The notes under the pieces: model-generated | Databases searched by the model: none | What the model was told of the DNA's origin: nothing | Seen by the model: the letters and a program-made list of their open reading frames with translations, nothing else | Made by a program: the position numbers and the translations under genes | DNA from: Phyllobacterium myrsinacearum | GTDB lineage: Bacteria > Pseudomonadota > Alphaproteobacteria > Rhizobiales > Rhizobiaceae | Direction of reading: 5' to 3' | Length of the DNA: 64,000 nucleotides | Assembly (NCBI RefSeq): GCF_002980555.1 | Contig: NZ_PVBT01000003.1 | Location: 310,001 to 374,000, forward strand | Part shown: positions 35,196 to 46,191 of the stretch, piece after piece | Layout of the letters: every line of letters begins with the position of its first letter | How positions within the stretch are numbered: the first letter of the stretch is position 1

Positions 35196-35867
35196 CTATT
35201 TTTCCTTGCCCTGCGCGCCTTTGCCTGCGAGTGGCTCAAGCGAGTGTTTCATCACCAGCGGCATTTGCGCGAAGGTGAACAGCAAGGTGATCGGCATGGT
35301 GCCCCAGACCTTGAAGGCAACCCAGAAATCCGTCGAAAAGCTGCGCCAGACCACTTCGTTCAGAACGGCCAGGAATAGGAAGAATATGCCCCAGCGCAGG
35401 GTGAGTTTGCGCCAGCCCTCGGGATTGAGCTTGAAGGCACTGTCGAACACATAACCGAGAAGCGATTTGCCGAAATAGAGACCGCCCAGCAGGATCACTC
35501 CGAACAGGGCATTGATGATGGTCGGCTTTATCTTGATGAAGTTTTCGTCGTGCAGCCAAAGCGTCAGGGAACCAAACACCAGTACCACGATGCCTGAAAC
35601 CAGCGGCATGATCGGCAGGCTGCGGATCAATATCCACGACACGGCAAGCGCCAGCACGGTTGCAACCATGAACAGCGCGGTGGCGATGAAAATCGGCCCG
35701 CCGATATTGGCCAGCACGGGAAAGCGTTCGATCAGCCATTCGCCGCGGGAATTGGCGAAGAAGAAGACCATCAGCGGTCCGAGTTCCAGCACCAGCTTGA
35801 GAAGAGGTGTGACTTCCTTGCGCTTGGGATCGGACGGATCCCGTTCAAATACGGATTGATCCATCAT
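35196..35867 (-). CDS. yciB: Inner membrane-spanning protein YciB (septation protein A)
   Basis: A 223-residue protein with five hydrophobic spans. The conserved segments are [19 protein letters not shown] near the N-terminus, [29 protein letters not shown] in the middle, and [21 protein letters not shown], all typical of YciB/IspZ, which affects envelope synthesis and septation. It overlaps the ftsY stop by four bases and ends 6 bp from the convergent ccmG. Confidence 0.94.
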   Translation of the reverse strand: MMDQSVFERDPSDPKRKEVTPLLKLVLELGPLMVFFFANSRGEWLIERFPVLANIGGPIFIATALFMVATVLALAVSWILIRSLPIMPLVSGIVVLVFGSLTLWLHDENFIKIKPTIINALFGVILLGGLYFGKSLLGYVFDSAFKLNPEGWRKLTLRWGIFFLFLAVLNEVVWRSFSTDFWVAFKVWGTMPITLLFTFAQMPLVMKHSLEPLAGKGAQGKEK

Positions 35868-37315
35868 GCAACTCCCGCGATGGCTTTGGCAAAATCTTTG
35901 GCGGCAAAGGGCTCGAGATCATCGACCTGCTCGCCCACGCCGATGAAATAGACCGGCAATTTGTGCTTGGCTGAAATGGCAACGAGAATGCCGCCGCGCG
36001 CCGTGCCGTCGAGCTTGGTCATGACGAGGCCATTGACGCCGGCGATATTCTTGAAAATCTCGACCTGATTGAGGGCATTCTGACCGGTGGTGGCATCCAG
36101 TGTCTGCAGCACGGTATGCGGTGCTTCGGGATCGTTCTTGCCGAGGACGCGGACGATCTTGGCAAGTTCGTCCATCAGTTCGGTTCGGTTCTGCAGGCGT
36201 CCGGCCGTGTCGATGATCAGGACGTCGCTTCCGGCCTCCTTCGCCTGTTTCCAAGCATCATAGGCAAGTCCGGCCGCATCAGCACCAAGCTTCGACGAAA
36301 CCACCGGTGCGCCGGTGCGCTTGCCCCAGATATGCAATTGCTCGATCGCCGCAGCGCGGAATGTATCGCCGGCCGCCAGCATGACGCTGAGGCCGCCTGC
36401 GGTGAGCTTGGCCGCTAGCTTGCCGATGGTTGTGGTCTTGCCGGTGCCGTTGACGCCGACTACCAGAATGACATGCGGCTTGTGCGAAAGGTCGAGCTCC
36501 AGCGGCTTGGCAACCGGCCCGAGGACCTTTTCGATCTCCGTTGCCATGATGGTGCGGACTTCTTCCGAACTGATATCCTTGCCGTAACGTGTGGCGCTCA
36601 GGGAACCGGTGATGCGGATGGCGGTTTCCATGCCGAGGTCCGCCTGAATCAGCACATCTTCGAGATCCTGCAGCGTGTCTTCATCGAGCTTGCGGCGAGT
36701 AAAGATGCCGCCGATGGAATCGCCCAGCTGTTGGGAAGAGCGGGCCAGGCCCTTGCGCAGCCGTTCGAACCAGGTAAGGCGTTTCTCTGGCTCGGCGCTG
36801 ACCTGCTCTTCGGCCTTCTTCTCCTCGACCGTCCTGGTGACCGTTACCTTTGATGAAGCGGGCTTGGCTGGTGCAACCGGCTCCACCGGTGCAGGCACGT
36901 CGATGACGGGTTCCGGCACATGCACGGGCGGTGTGAGCGCTTCTGCCAGCGTCTGTTCAAACGGCTCTTCCGCGGCGTTGAACGGAATGGGCAGCTCTTC
37001 CTCGACCGGCGGGACAACCGGTTCGGGCTCGGCCAATATTGTCTCCGGTACAATTGGCGCCAAGACCGGTTCAGGTTCCGGCTCGGCCGCAACCGGCGCT
37101 GGTTCTGCAACGGGCACAGGTTCAACAAATTTGGTCTCGACCGGCTCCGCCTCGCCAGGAACGGGCAGGGCTTCCTGTGCCGTCGTGTCCTCATACACCT
37201 GTTCGATGGTCGGATGAACGGGTGCCTCGAGCGCGGGGGCAGGTGCTTCGGCCGGAACCTCGTCGACTTCCTTTTTGCCGAATGAAAATATCTTTTTGAT
37301 AAAACCCAGAGCCAT
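35864..37315 (-). CDS. ftsY: Signal recognition particle receptor FtsY
   Basis: GTPase that docks SRP-ribosome complexes at the membrane for co-translational insertion. The 483-residue protein has an acidic, Pro/Glu/Val-rich N-terminal A domain (about 15-150), then the N domain ([14 protein letters not shown]) and G domain with G1 [28 protein letters not shown] and [10 protein letters not shown]. The GV(L/I)[18 protein letters not shown] block is typical. It follows mtaB by 23 bp and overlaps yciB. Confidence 0.97.
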   Translation of the reverse strand: MALGFIKKIFSFGKKEVDEVPAEAPAPALEAPVHPTIEQVYEDTTAQEALPVPGEAEPVETKFVEPVPVAEPAPVAAEPEPEPVLAPIVPETILAEPEPVVPPVEEELPIPFNAAEEPFEQTLAEALTPPVHVPEPVIDVPAPVEPVAPAKPASSKVTVTRTVEEKKAEEQVSAEPEKRLTWFERLRKGLARSSQQLGDSIGGIFTRRKLDEDTLQDLEDVLIQADLGMETAIRITGSLSATRYGKDISSEEVRTIMATEIEKVLGPVAKPLELDLSHKPHVILVVGVNGTGKTTTIGKLAAKLTAGGLSVMLAAGDTFRAAAIEQLHIWGKRTGAPVVSSKLGADAAGLAYDAWKQAKEAGSDVLIIDTAGRLQNRTELMDELAKIVRVLGKNDPEAPHTVLQTLDATTGQNALNQVEIFKNIAGVNGLVMTKLDGTARGGILVAISAKHKLPVYFIGVGEQVDDLEPFAAKDFAKAIAGVA

Positions 37316-37338
37316 GAATGCTGCTTTGCTCGTTGTGA

Positions 37339-38622
37339 TTACGCTGCGTGCCGGTCGCTGTCCGCGGCCAGCAGCCTGTCGCCGTCATGCCCGCTGATCG
37401 GTCGTTCAATGATTTCGCCGGGTGCCCCGCCATTCAGGCCGACGAGGGTAAACCCTTCGGTCCGGCCAAGCCCCTCGCGTTCGACGAGTATGCGCTGATT
37501 CGTGCCGACAAGACGGTCGAGGTGGGAGCGATAAGCGGCCTCGCCCGCCGCCCGCAGCCGGGCAGCGCGGGCTTTGACGATCTGCCGGTTCACCTGCGGC
37601 ATGCGCGCTGCAGGCGTGCCTTCGCGCGGGCTGAACGGGAAGACATGCAGATGCGTGAGGCCGCATTCCTCGACAATACCGATGGAGTTTTCAAACATTG
37701 CATCGGTCTCGGTAGGAAAACCGGCAATGATATCCGCGCCGAACACGATATCGGGGCGGATCTTGCGAACATTTTCGCAGAACTCGATGGAGTTCTCGCG
37801 CAAATGGCGACGCTTCATCCGCTTCAGGATCATGTTGTCGCCCGACTGCAGCGACAGATGCAGGTGCGGCATCAGGCGGGTTTCCGTAGCCAGTGCCTCC
37901 ATCAGATCATCATCCGCTTCAATCGAATCGATGGATGAAAGGCGCAGGCGCTTCAGGTCGGGTACCTGGCTGAGAACGGTTTTTACGAGTTTTCCAAGGC
38001 GCAGGCTGCCCGGCAGGTCGGGGCCGTAACTCGTCATGTCGACGCCGGTGAGGACCACTTCGTTATAGCCGTTGCCGACGAGCCGCTTGACCTGTTCGAT
38101 CACGCCCCCCATCGGTACGGACCGGGAATTGCCGCGGCCATAGGGGATGATGCAGAAGGTGCAGCGATGATCGCAGCCGTTCTGCACCTGCACAAAGGCC
38201 CGTACCCGGCCCTCGATGGCATCGACCATGTGCGATGCGGTTTCACGCACCTCCATGATGTCGTTGACGCGCACCTTTTCGAACTGGTTGACACCGAAAT
38301 CGGGCAGCATGCGATAGGAATTGGATTTCAGCTTTTCCTCGTTGCCGAGAACGAGATCAACCTCGTCCATGGCGGCAAATTCGTCGGCTCCGGTCTGGGC
38401 GGCACAGCCGGTGACAATGATGCGGGCCTGCGGATTGTCGCGGCGTGCCTTGCGGATTGCCTGCCGCGCCTGCCGTACGGCTTCGCTGGTCACGGCACAG
38501 GTGTTGAAGATGATTGCACCATTTTCCAGCGCGCCAAGCCCGGCGGCGTCGGCCTCGCGCTTCATCACCTCGGATTCGTAGGTGTTGAGGCGGCAGCCAA
38601 ATGTGACGACATCCACAGCCAT
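37339..38622 (-). CDS. mtaB: tRNA t6A37 methylthiotransferase MtaB
   Basis: Radical-SAM enzyme that converts t6A37 to ms2t6A in ANN-decoding tRNAs. The start at 38622 ([20 protein letters not shown]) shares one base with the dapF stop and gives 427 residues. The N-terminal UPF0004 domain has Cys in FGCRLN, NTCAVT and GCAAQ; the radical-SAM motif is CDHRCTFCIIPYGRG; a TRAM-like domain closes the protein. Operon with dapF, ftsY and yciB. Confidence 0.95.
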   Translation of the reverse strand: MAVDVVTFGCRLNTYESEVMKREADAAGLGALENGAIIFNTCAVTSEAVRQARQAIRKARRDNPQARIIVTGCAAQTGADEFAAMDEVDLVLGNEEKLKSNSYRMLPDFGVNQFEKVRVNDIMEVRETASHMVDAIEGRVRAFVQVQNGCDHRCTFCIIPYGRGNSRSVPMGGVIEQVKRLVGNGYNEVVLTGVDMTSYGPDLPGSLRLGKLVKTVLSQVPDLKRLRLSSIDSIEADDDLMEALATETRLMPHLHLSLQSGDNMILKRMKRRHLRENSIEFCENVRKIRPDIVFGADIIAGFPTETDAMFENSIGIVEECGLTHLHVFPFSPREGTPAARMPQVNRQIVKARAARLRAAGEAAYRSHLDRLVGTNQRILVEREGLGRTEGFTLVGLNGGAPGEIIERPISGHDGDRLLAADSDRHAA

Positions 38623-39515
38623 CAGGCGGCTCCCTGCGATGGCGCTGTTTCGTCCCGCTGCCATTGACCGCTCTGTGGATCAAACGAGCCGGAAAATTCC
38701 CATTCGGCGGGTCCGGTCATCATGACATGGTCATTGTCCAGCCATTCAATCACCAGGGGACCACCGGGCACTGTGACTGTCACGGTTCGCTCGGTGCGGC
38801 CCGTGCGGGCGCCGGAAACGGCCGCAGCACAGGCGGCCGAACCGCAGGCCCGGGTCAGCCCGGCACCGCGCTCCCAGGTGCGCAGGGTCATGGCATTGCG
38901 GCTGGTCACATGGGCAATCGAGATATTGGAGCGTTCGGGGAAAATCGGGTGATTTTCGAGCAGCGGGCCAAAACGTTCGAGATCATAGGTCCATACATCC
39001 TGATTGACCCAGAAGATCGCGTGCGGGTTGCCCATGCTTGCGACGGAAGGGGAGTGCAGGACGGGCGCATCAATCGGCCCGATCTGCAATTCGATCTGTC
39101 GCGTGTCGTGGAAGGCTTCAGCCAGCGGGATGTCCTGCCAGCCGAAACGCGGCTTGCCCATATCGACGGAAATCATGCCGTCGGCATGTTCATGAGCCGT
39201 CAAAATTCCGGCGATGGTTTCGAAGGTAAATTCGCGCCTGCCGGTTTCGGCGGCAAGCGCCTGGACGACACAGCGCATGCCGTTGCCGCAGGCCTGTGCC
39301 TGGGTACCGTCAGAGTTGATGATCTCGATATAGGCTTCCGTACCCTGGGTGCGCGGCGCATGGATTGCCATGATCTGATCGAACTTGGTGGCTGGATCGC
39401 CATTGAGCGCAATGGCGGCTCCCGGCGCAACATGATCCGCACGGCCACGCATGTCGGCAACGATTATCTCGTTGCCAAGCCCGTTCATCTTTGCAAATTG
39501 CGTGCGCACTGCCAT
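38622..39515 (-). CDS. dapF: Diaminopimelate epimerase
   Basis: Cofactor-free epimerase converting LL- to meso-diaminopimelate for lysine and peptidoglycan synthesis. The catalytic Cys pair is in [10 protein letters not shown] and [10 protein letters not shown]. The chosen start at 39515 gives 297 residues and the family-like N-terminus ([15 protein letters not shown]); ATG 39539 would add eight residues. First gene of the dapF-mtaB-ftsY-yciB run; its promoter must lie in the 39516-39637 gap. Confidence 0.96.
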   Translation of the reverse strand: MAVRTQFAKMNGLGNEIIVADMRGRADHVAPGAAIALNGDPATKFDQIMAIHAPRTQGTEAYIEIINSDGTQAQACGNGMRCVVQALAAETGRREFTFETIAGILTAHEHADGMISVDMGKPRFGWQDIPLAEAFHDTRQIELQIGPIDAPVLHSPSVASMGNPHAIFWVNQDVWTYDLERFGPLLENHPIFPERSNISIAHVTSRNAMTLRTWERGAGLTRACGSAACAAAVSGARTGRTERTVTVTVPGGPLVIEWLDNDHVMMTGPAEWEFSGSFDPQSGQWQRDETAPSQGAA

Positions 39516-39583
39516 GCTTCCGTCAGCCTGTATAGCCATTCCGATGCCGATAGAGGGCTTATATGGCGGAAAAGGTGAAGAAT

Positions 39584-39620
39584 TGCCAGTGCCAGCCGTA
39601 TCAAAGCTGTATCACTGGCA
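39584..39620. repeat. 8-bp inverted repeat between oxidoreductase and dapF
   Basis: TGCCAGTG (39584-39591) and CACTGGCA (39613-39620) are exact complements 21 nt apart, with a GTATC direct repeat inside. It lies upstream of dapF and past the oxidoreductase stop on the minus strand. It may be an operator or a weak terminator; no T-run follows. Confidence 0.45.
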
Positions 39621-39637
39621 TTCGACCCTGTCCGGCG

Positions 39638-40654
39638 TCAGGCGACCCGGATCACCAGCTTGCCGAAATTATGCCCTTTCAGAAGCCCCATGAAAGCTTC
39701 CGGAGCATTGGTGAGCCCATCGACAATGTCCTCGCGATACTTGACCTCGCCGCTGTGCAACCAGCCGCTCATGGTTTCAAGGAAGACCGGTCGCTGATCA
39801 ATGAACTCACGCTGGATGAAACCGCGTACAGTCAGGCTCTTCTTCAGGATGTCGCGCATGAGCGCCGGCAGGCGATCCTTGCCGGAAAGGTCAAGGCCGT
39901 CATATTGTGCGATCAGACCGCAGACCGGTACACGCGCGAACGTGTTGAGCAGCGGGAAAACCGCGTCCCAAACTGCACCGCCGACATTTTCAAAGTAAAC
40001 GTCGATACCCTTCGGACAGGCCTGTTGCAGCTGTTCGGCAAAATCGGGTGCGCGGTGGTCAATCGCGACATCGAACCCCAGTTCGTCGCGGACGAATGCG
40101 CATTTGTCTGCGCCGCCGGCAATGCCGACAGCCCGTGCACCCTTGATTCGGGCGATTTGGCCGACCGTCGATCCCACCGGCCCGCTGGCGGCGGCGACAA
40201 CGACGGTTTCGCCGGGCTTGGGCTGGCCGATAGTCAGGAGTCCCGCATAGGCTGTAAAACCCGGCATGCCGAGAATGCCGACAGCCGTTGACAGTGGCGC
40301 GGCATCCGGATCGAGCTTGCGCAGACCGGTACCGTCGGAGAGGGCGTAGCTCTGCCAGCCGGAATGGGAGAGAACGATATCGCCAGGTTTGTAACCGGGA
40401 TGTTTGCTCTCGATCACCTCCGCAACGGTTCCGCCTTCCATGACCCCGTCAACGGCAACCGGGGCCGCATAGGACACCGCGTCGTCCATGCGGCCGCGCA
40501 TATAGGGATCGAGAGACAGGAACAGAATCTTGAGCAGGACCTCACCATCGCCAGGCGCGGGAACCGGTACGGTTTCGATTCGGAAATTATCAGGTTTTAC
40601 CGGACCTTGTGGCCTGGATGCGAGGACGATGCGCGTGTTTTGCGGCTGGGACAT
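39638..40654 (-). CDS. NADP-dependent MDR-superfamily oxidoreductase
   Basis: A 338-residue zinc-free medium-chain reductase of the leukotriene B4 dehydrogenase/CurA/YncB group, which reduce alkenal or alkenone double bonds. The N-terminus NTRIVLASRPQGPVKPDNF and DPYMRGRMDD are typical; the Rossmann region is VVVAAASGPVGSTVGQIA. The segment YFENVGGAVWDAV is also conserved. The substrate is unknown; general detoxification of reactive carbonyls is the family expectation. Confidence 0.93.
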   Translation of the reverse strand: MSQPQNTRIVLASRPQGPVKPDNFRIETVPVPAPGDGEVLLKILFLSLDPYMRGRMDDAVSYAAPVAVDGVMEGGTVAEVIESKHPGYKPGDIVLSHSGWQSYALSDGTGLRKLDPDAAPLSTAVGILGMPGFTAYAGLLTIGQPKPGETVVVAAASGPVGSTVGQIARIKGARAVGIAGGADKCAFVRDELGFDVAIDHRAPDFAEQLQQACPKGIDVYFENVGGAVWDAVFPLLNTFARVPVCGLIAQYDGLDLSGKDRLPALMRDILKKSLTVRGFIQREFIDQRPVFLETMSGWLHSGEVKYREDIVDGLTNAPEAFMGLLKGHNFGKLVIRVA

Positions 40655-40725
40655 GGCCTTGATCCTTATGGGGAGGGCATAAACCCTACCCCAGCCCTCT
40701 CAGCCCGGCAACGCAAAGATGATTG

Positions 40726-41532
40726 TCAGTGGGGTTCGTGAGCGTCCGCCACGCCGCGCAACCAGTAGCCAGCCGCTTTCACCCACTCGCCGTTGAAGCC
40801 GCGCTGCTCGACCAGATGGTTGCGGATGGATTTGGATATGCCGCTTTCGCAGGCGATGAAGGCGTAGCAATCGCCCTCGGGCAATGTCAGGCTTTCAATC
40901 GTTCGCAGCAACAGCTCATTGTTACCCGCCTCCGCACCATTGCGGTGGACCCAGACGATCCCGGCATTGGCGCTGGTCTTGAGATCCTGTTCTTCGGCTT
41001 TATCCTCGACCTCAATCACTGCGACGACGCGGGCCGTGGCCGGCAGTTCTTCGAGGCGGCGCCCGATGGCGGGCAGGGCCGTCTCGTCACCTGCCAGGAA
41101 GTACCAGTCATAGGCATCGGGAATGATCATCGATCCGCGAGGGCCGCCAATGACGATCTGCTGGCCTGGTTTGGCCTGGGCTGCCCATGTGGACGCGGGG
41201 CCGTCACCATGCAGCACGAAATCGACATCAAGGGTGTTGGATGCCGTATGATAGCTGCGCGGCGTGTAGTCACGCATCTCTGGTCGCGGCTTGTCTTCGG
41301 GAAAACTGATCCCATCGGGGCCGAGCACGGGAACAATCGGCCCGCTGCCGGCAGGCGGGAAGAAAACCTTGATGTGATCGCCATAACCGGCACTGACAAA
41401 TCCTTCCAGCTGGTCGCCGGCAAGGGTAACGCGCACCATGCGCGGTGTCAGATGTTTCACGTCCTGCACATCGAGAAGACGCAGGCGCGTTTCATGGCGA
41501 ATTCTTTGTGGTGTTTTATTCATGAGTGTCAT
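40726..41532 (-). CDS. Siderophore-interacting FAD-binding protein (ViuB/YqjH type)
   Basis: A 268-residue flavoprotein that reduces ferric siderophores to release iron. The FAD-binding block is RDYTPRSYH (RxYTxR), and the dinucleotide-binding region includes DWYFLAGDETALPAIGRRLEELP, the family hallmark. The start at 41532 follows an AGGAG element. Expected to be iron-regulated, but I did not find a clear RirA/Fur-type box in the upstream 336 bp. No siderophore transporter genes are adjacent. Confidence 0.92.
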   Translation of the reverse strand: MTLMNKTPQRIRHETRLRLLDVQDVKHLTPRMVRVTLAGDQLEGFVSAGYGDHIKVFFPPAGSGPIVPVLGPDGISFPEDKPRPEMRDYTPRSYHTASNTLDVDFVLHGDGPASTWAAQAKPGQQIVIGGPRGSMIIPDAYDWYFLAGDETALPAIGRRLEELPATARVVAVIEVEDKAEEQDLKTSANAGIVWVHRNGAEAGNNELLLRTIESLTLPEGDCYAFIACESGISKSIRNHLVEQRGFNGEWVKAAGYWLRGVADAHEPH

Positions 41533-41868
41533 ACTCAAGAAATACTCCTGCCGCCAACGGAACTCAATGGGGCTCCTCACACTTTTCTGTCATCACCCCA
41601 TATTGCCATCATAAGACTTTATTCACCTTAAAATGGTTGACTTGCGTAAGGTTATGGCTTCGGGCCGAACGGGAATAGCTCTGGATAGTGTGGCGATATT
41701 GCCAGTTCAGGGAGTTTTTGATGCTTCTGCCGCGGCGGCGGGCCGGAAACAGGCCTGTTTTGCCGTCTGGCGGGTTGAAATTTCGCTGCGATATCCTTTG
41801 TATCGCGGGTGACAATGCCAAGTCGAATCGCATTTTTTCTGGTTGATGCGTAGATGGAGAGTAAGACT
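41533..41868. promoter_or_regulatory. Divergent region, siderophore-interacting gene/omp19
   Basis: 336 bp without a gene. A possible omp19 promoter is TTGAAA (41775-41780) with TTGTAT (41798-41803), 17 bp apart. An imperfect palindrome (TGGCGATATTGCCA) lies near 41690. The stretch 41600-41640 is AT-rich and may hold the promoter of the siderophore-interacting gene. Confidence 0.35.
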
Positions 41869-42420
41869 ATGGGGACTTTGAACGTCAATTTGCTGGCCGT
41901 TGCCGCTGTCGGCATGGTTCTGGCAGGCTGCCAGAGTACGCGCTTTGACAATGATGGTATGGACCGCGTTACGCCCCGGCCTGCGCCCTTGCAGTCTGCG
42001 CCGTCCGGAACCGTGACCCAGAGCCAGCTACCGCCGCCCGGCGGCGCCAATCAGTTTCCAACCGCACCAACCACCGGTAGCGGTGCTGCGCCTGCCGCCC
42101 AGGGCACGCAGGTCGCGTCGCTTCCGCCGGCAAACGCTCCTGATGTGACGGCCAGCAGTGTGGCCGGCGTCTGGAACGCCTCTCTGGCCGGTCAGTCCTG
42201 CAAGATCGCAACGCCGCAGACCAAGTTCGGTCAGGGTTATCGCGCCGGTCCGTTGCGTTGCCCGGGTGAACTGGCCAATCTTTCATCCTGGGCCGTGAGC
42301 GGCAAGCAGCTCACCCTGTATGATGCGGCGGGTGGAACGGTCGCGCGGCTTTACTCCTCAGGGTCGTCACGCTTTGATGGCCAGACCTCCGGCGGGCAGA
42401 ATCTGAGCCTGTCGCGTTAA
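41869..42420 (+). CDS. omp19: Omp19-like outer-membrane lipoprotein (protease inhibitor family)
   Basis: Lipoprotein of 183 residues with lipobox LAGC (Cys near residue 19) and a Pro/Ala/Gln-rich linker (about 25-85). The C-terminal domain GVWNASLAGQSCKIATPQTK, then GQGYRAGPLRCPGELANLSSWAV, is nearly the Brucella Omp19 sequence as I recall it, which belongs to the Inh-type beta-barrel protease inhibitors; Brucella Omp19 inhibits host proteases. The start at 41869 follows GGAG. Position before zapE and mdh also matches Brucella. In a free-living relative the role is probably envelope integrity. Confidence 0.9.
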   Translation: MGTLNVNLLAVAAVGMVLAGCQSTRFDNDGMDRVTPRPAPLQSAPSGTVTQSQLPPPGGANQFPTAPTTGSGAAPAAQGTQVASLPPANAPDVTASSVAGVWNASLAGQSCKIATPQTKFGQGYRAGPLRCPGELANLSSWAVSGKQLTLYDAAGGTVARLYSSGSSRFDGQTSGGQNLSLSR

Positions 42421-42433
42421 GCCCGAAATGGGA

Positions 42434-42463
42434 GTGTGCAGCGCGAATTCGGCGGCTGCACAC
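42434..42463. repeat. 9-bp hairpin between omp19 and zapE
   Basis: GTGTGCAGC (42434-42442) and GCTGCACAC (42455-42463) are exact complements with a 12-nt loop. There is no T-run, so it may attenuate, stabilise the omp19 mRNA 3' end, or insulate zapE from the abundant omp19 transcript. Confidence 0.6.
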
Positions 42464-42483
42464 GTCCGGAGACTGCAGTCCGC

Positions 42484-43665
42484 ATGTCGCACGATAATCT
42501 GAAAGTGTTTCCCTCCGTGCGCGAGCGCTACGATTCGCTGGTGCAGGCGGGGGATATTGCTGCCGATCCGGCACAAGAGCAACTGGCGGATCGTTTCGAC
42601 CGGCTGATACGCGAGCTGGCGACAAAACGGCTTGCCACCAAGTCCAGTGCGCTGGGCTGGCTGTTCAGCCGCCGTTCGCCGCGGCACGAGATAATCAAGG
42701 GCCTTTATATCTTTGGCGAGGTGGGACGCGGCAAAACCATGCTGATGGACATGTTTCATCAGCTTGTTCCGGCCAAGCGCAAGCGCCGGGCGCATTTTCT
42801 TGACTTCATGGCTGACGTGCACGAGCGCATCAATGCGCATCGCAAGGCCCACAAGAACGGCGAGACGAAGCAGGACGATCCGATCCCGCCCGTTGCCGAT
42901 GCGCTGGCGGAACAGGCCTGGGTTTTGTGTTTCGACGAGTTCACTGTCACGGATATCGCCGATGCGATGATCCTGTCGCGTTTGTTCAGGGCACTGTTCG
43001 AGCGCGGTGTTGTGCTCATTGCGACGTCCAATGTGGAGCCGGACAATCTCTATCGCGATGGTCTGAACCGCCAGCTGTTCCTGCCGTTCATCGACCTGCT
43101 CAAGACCCATGTCGATGTGGTCAATCTGGATGCCCGCACGGATTACCGGCTGGAGAAGCTCAACCGCATGCCGGTTTATCTCTCGCCTTTGTCCGATGCG
43201 ACAAAGCAGGGAATGGATGAAGCCTGGCACACGGCAACCGAAGGTGCTGCCGTTTCAGAAGACCATTTCAAAGTCAAAGGCCACAATGTGATGGTGCCGC
43301 GGGCGGCACGGCATGCGGCGCGTTTTGGCTTTGCCGATCTCTGCTCGAAGCCTTTGGGCGCGCTGGACTATGCGGCCATCATTGCGCGTTACCAGACCAT
43401 CTTCATCGATGATGTACCGATTCTCGACTATGCCAGGCGCAACGAGGCCAAGCGTTTCATTATCCTGATCGACATTTTGTACGATCACCACGTGCACGTG
43501 GTGATTTCTGCGGCGGCGTCACCGGACAAGCTTTATGAAGCCAAGCGCGGCACCGAAGCTTTCGAGTTCGACCGCACCGCATCCCGGCTTTTTGAAATGC
43601 AGAGCGAGGAGTACCTGAGCGAAGCAGCGCAGGCGCAGGAAATGCCGATATCCTCGGAAGCCTGA
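42484..43665 (+). CDS. zapE: Cell division ATPase ZapE (AFG1 family)
   Basis: AAA+ type P-loop ATPase of 393 residues, related to E. coli ZapE (Z-ring constriction) and mitochondrial AFG1. Walker A is GEVGRGKTMLMDMF, Walker B-like CFDEFTVTDIADAMIL, and RLFRALFERGVVLIATSN is the sensor region. The C-terminal block LIDILYDHHVHVVISAAA is characteristic. The start at 42484 (MSHDNLK) fits the family; no strong Shine-Dalgarno is visible. Located 63 bp after omp19. Confidence 0.93.
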   Translation: MSHDNLKVFPSVRERYDSLVQAGDIAADPAQEQLADRFDRLIRELATKRLATKSSALGWLFSRRSPRHEIIKGLYIFGEVGRGKTMLMDMFHQLVPAKRKRRAHFLDFMADVHERINAHRKAHKNGETKQDDPIPPVADALAEQAWVLCFDEFTVTDIADAMILSRLFRALFERGVVLIATSNVEPDNLYRDGLNRQLFLPFIDLLKTHVDVVNLDARTDYRLEKLNRMPVYLSPLSDATKQGMDEAWHTATEGAAVSEDHFKVKGHNVMVPRAARHAARFGFADLCSKPLGALDYAAIIARYQTIFIDDVPILDYARRNEAKRFIILIDILYDHHVHVVISAAASPDKLYEAKRGTEAFEFDRTASRLFEMQSEEYLSEAAQAQEMPISSEA

Positions 43666-44921
<1,256 letters not shown>

Positions 44922-44986
44922 TTCGGCCTGAACGTTCTGAAACGATCCCGTGCATGCACCGGATTTTTCGTAGAGGAAGTTAACTG

Positions 44987-46180
44987 ATGAATATTCACGA
45001 ATATCAGGCCAAGCGCCTGCTCCACTCCTTCGGTGCGCCGATTGCCAATGGCGTTGCCGTCTATTCCGTCGAGCAGGCGGAAGAGTGGGCAAAGACGCTG
45101 CCGGGTCCGCTTTACGTGGTGAAAAGCCAGATCCATGCGGGCGGCCGCGGCAAGGGCAAGTTCAAGGAACTCGGTCCCGATGCGAAGGGCGGCGTCCGCC
45201 TTTCCAGGTCGGTCGAAGAAGTTGTTGCCAATGCCAAGGAAATGCTCGGTAACACGCTCGTGACCAAGCAGACCGGCCCGGCCGGCAAGCAGGTCAACCG
45301 CCTTTACATCGAAGACGGTGCGGACATTGATCGCGAGCTTTATCTGTCGATCCTCGTCGACCGTACGGTCGGCCGCCCGGCTTTCGTGGTATCCACGGAA
45401 GGCGGCATGGACATTGAAGCTGTCGCGCACGACACACCGGAAAAGATCATCACCGTGGCGATTGATCCCGAAAAGGGCGTGACGGCAGATGACATAAACA
45501 AGATCAACGATGCGTACGGCCTGACCGGCGAAGCCCGGACGGATGGTGAATCGCTGTTCCCGATCCTGTACAAGGCGTTCACCGAGAAGGACATGAGCCT
45601 GCTCGAAGTCAATCCGCTGATCGTCATGACCAATGGCCGTCTGCGTGTTCTAGATGCCAAGGTTTCCTTCGACGGCAATGCACTGTTCCGTCATCCCGAC
45701 GTGGTTGAACTGCGTGACACCACGGAAGAAGACGCCAAGGAAATCGAGGCCTCCAAGTATGACCTGGCCTATGTTGCTCTCGACGGCAACATCGGCTGCA
45801 TGGTCAATGGTGCCGGTCTTGCCATGGCAACGATGGACATCATCAAGCTTTATGGTGCGGAGCCTGCGAACTTCCTCGACGTTGGCGGCGGCGCCAGCAA
45901 GGAGAAGGTGACGGCTGCGTTCAAGATCATCACGGCCGATCCGGCGGTTGAAGGCATCCTGATCAACATTTTCGGCGGCATCATGAAATGCGATGTGATT
46001 GCCGAGGGTGTGATCGCCGCGGTCAAGGAAGTGGGCCTGAAGGTTCCGCTGGTTGTCCGTCTTGAAGGCACCAATGCCGAGCTCGGCAAGAAGATCATCA
46101 ATGAAAGCGGCCTCAACGTCGTTTCCGCCGATGATCTCGATGACGCCGCTCAGAAGATCGTCAAGGCAGTCAAGGGCTAA
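44987..46180 (+). CDS. sucC: Succinyl-CoA synthetase beta subunit
   Basis: ATP-grasp subunit of the ligase making succinate and NTP from succinyl-CoA; 397 residues. N-terminus [33 protein letters not shown] for nucleotide binding, and the C-terminal CoA-ligase-type domain with [11 protein letters not shown]. It has a GAGGAAG site. It should be directly followed by sucD, but a DUF1579 gene lies between them here. Confidence 0.98.
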   Translation: MNIHEYQAKRLLHSFGAPIANGVAVYSVEQAEEWAKTLPGPLYVVKSQIHAGGRGKGKFKELGPDAKGGVRLSRSVEEVVANAKEMLGNTLVTKQTGPAGKQVNRLYIEDGADIDRELYLSILVDRTVGRPAFVVSTEGGMDIEAVAHDTPEKIITVAIDPEKGVTADDINKINDAYGLTGEARTDGESLFPILYKAFTEKDMSLLEVNPLIVMTNGRLRVLDAKVSFDGNALFRHPDVVELRDTTEEDAKEIEASKYDLAYVALDGNIGCMVNGAGLAMATMDIIKLYGAEPANFLDVGGGASKEKVTAAFKIITADPAVEGILINIFGGIMKCDVIAEGVIAAVKEVGLKVPLVVRLEGTNAELGKKIINESGLNVVSADDLDDAAQKIVKAVKG

Positions 46181-46191
46181 AGAGCGCGCCG

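Noticed and set aside
36870-37270. Pro/Glu-rich repetitive DNA in ftsY as a possible repeat element
   Set aside because: It encodes the acidic A domain of FtsY, which is naturally low complexity; there are no exact nucleotide repeat units.
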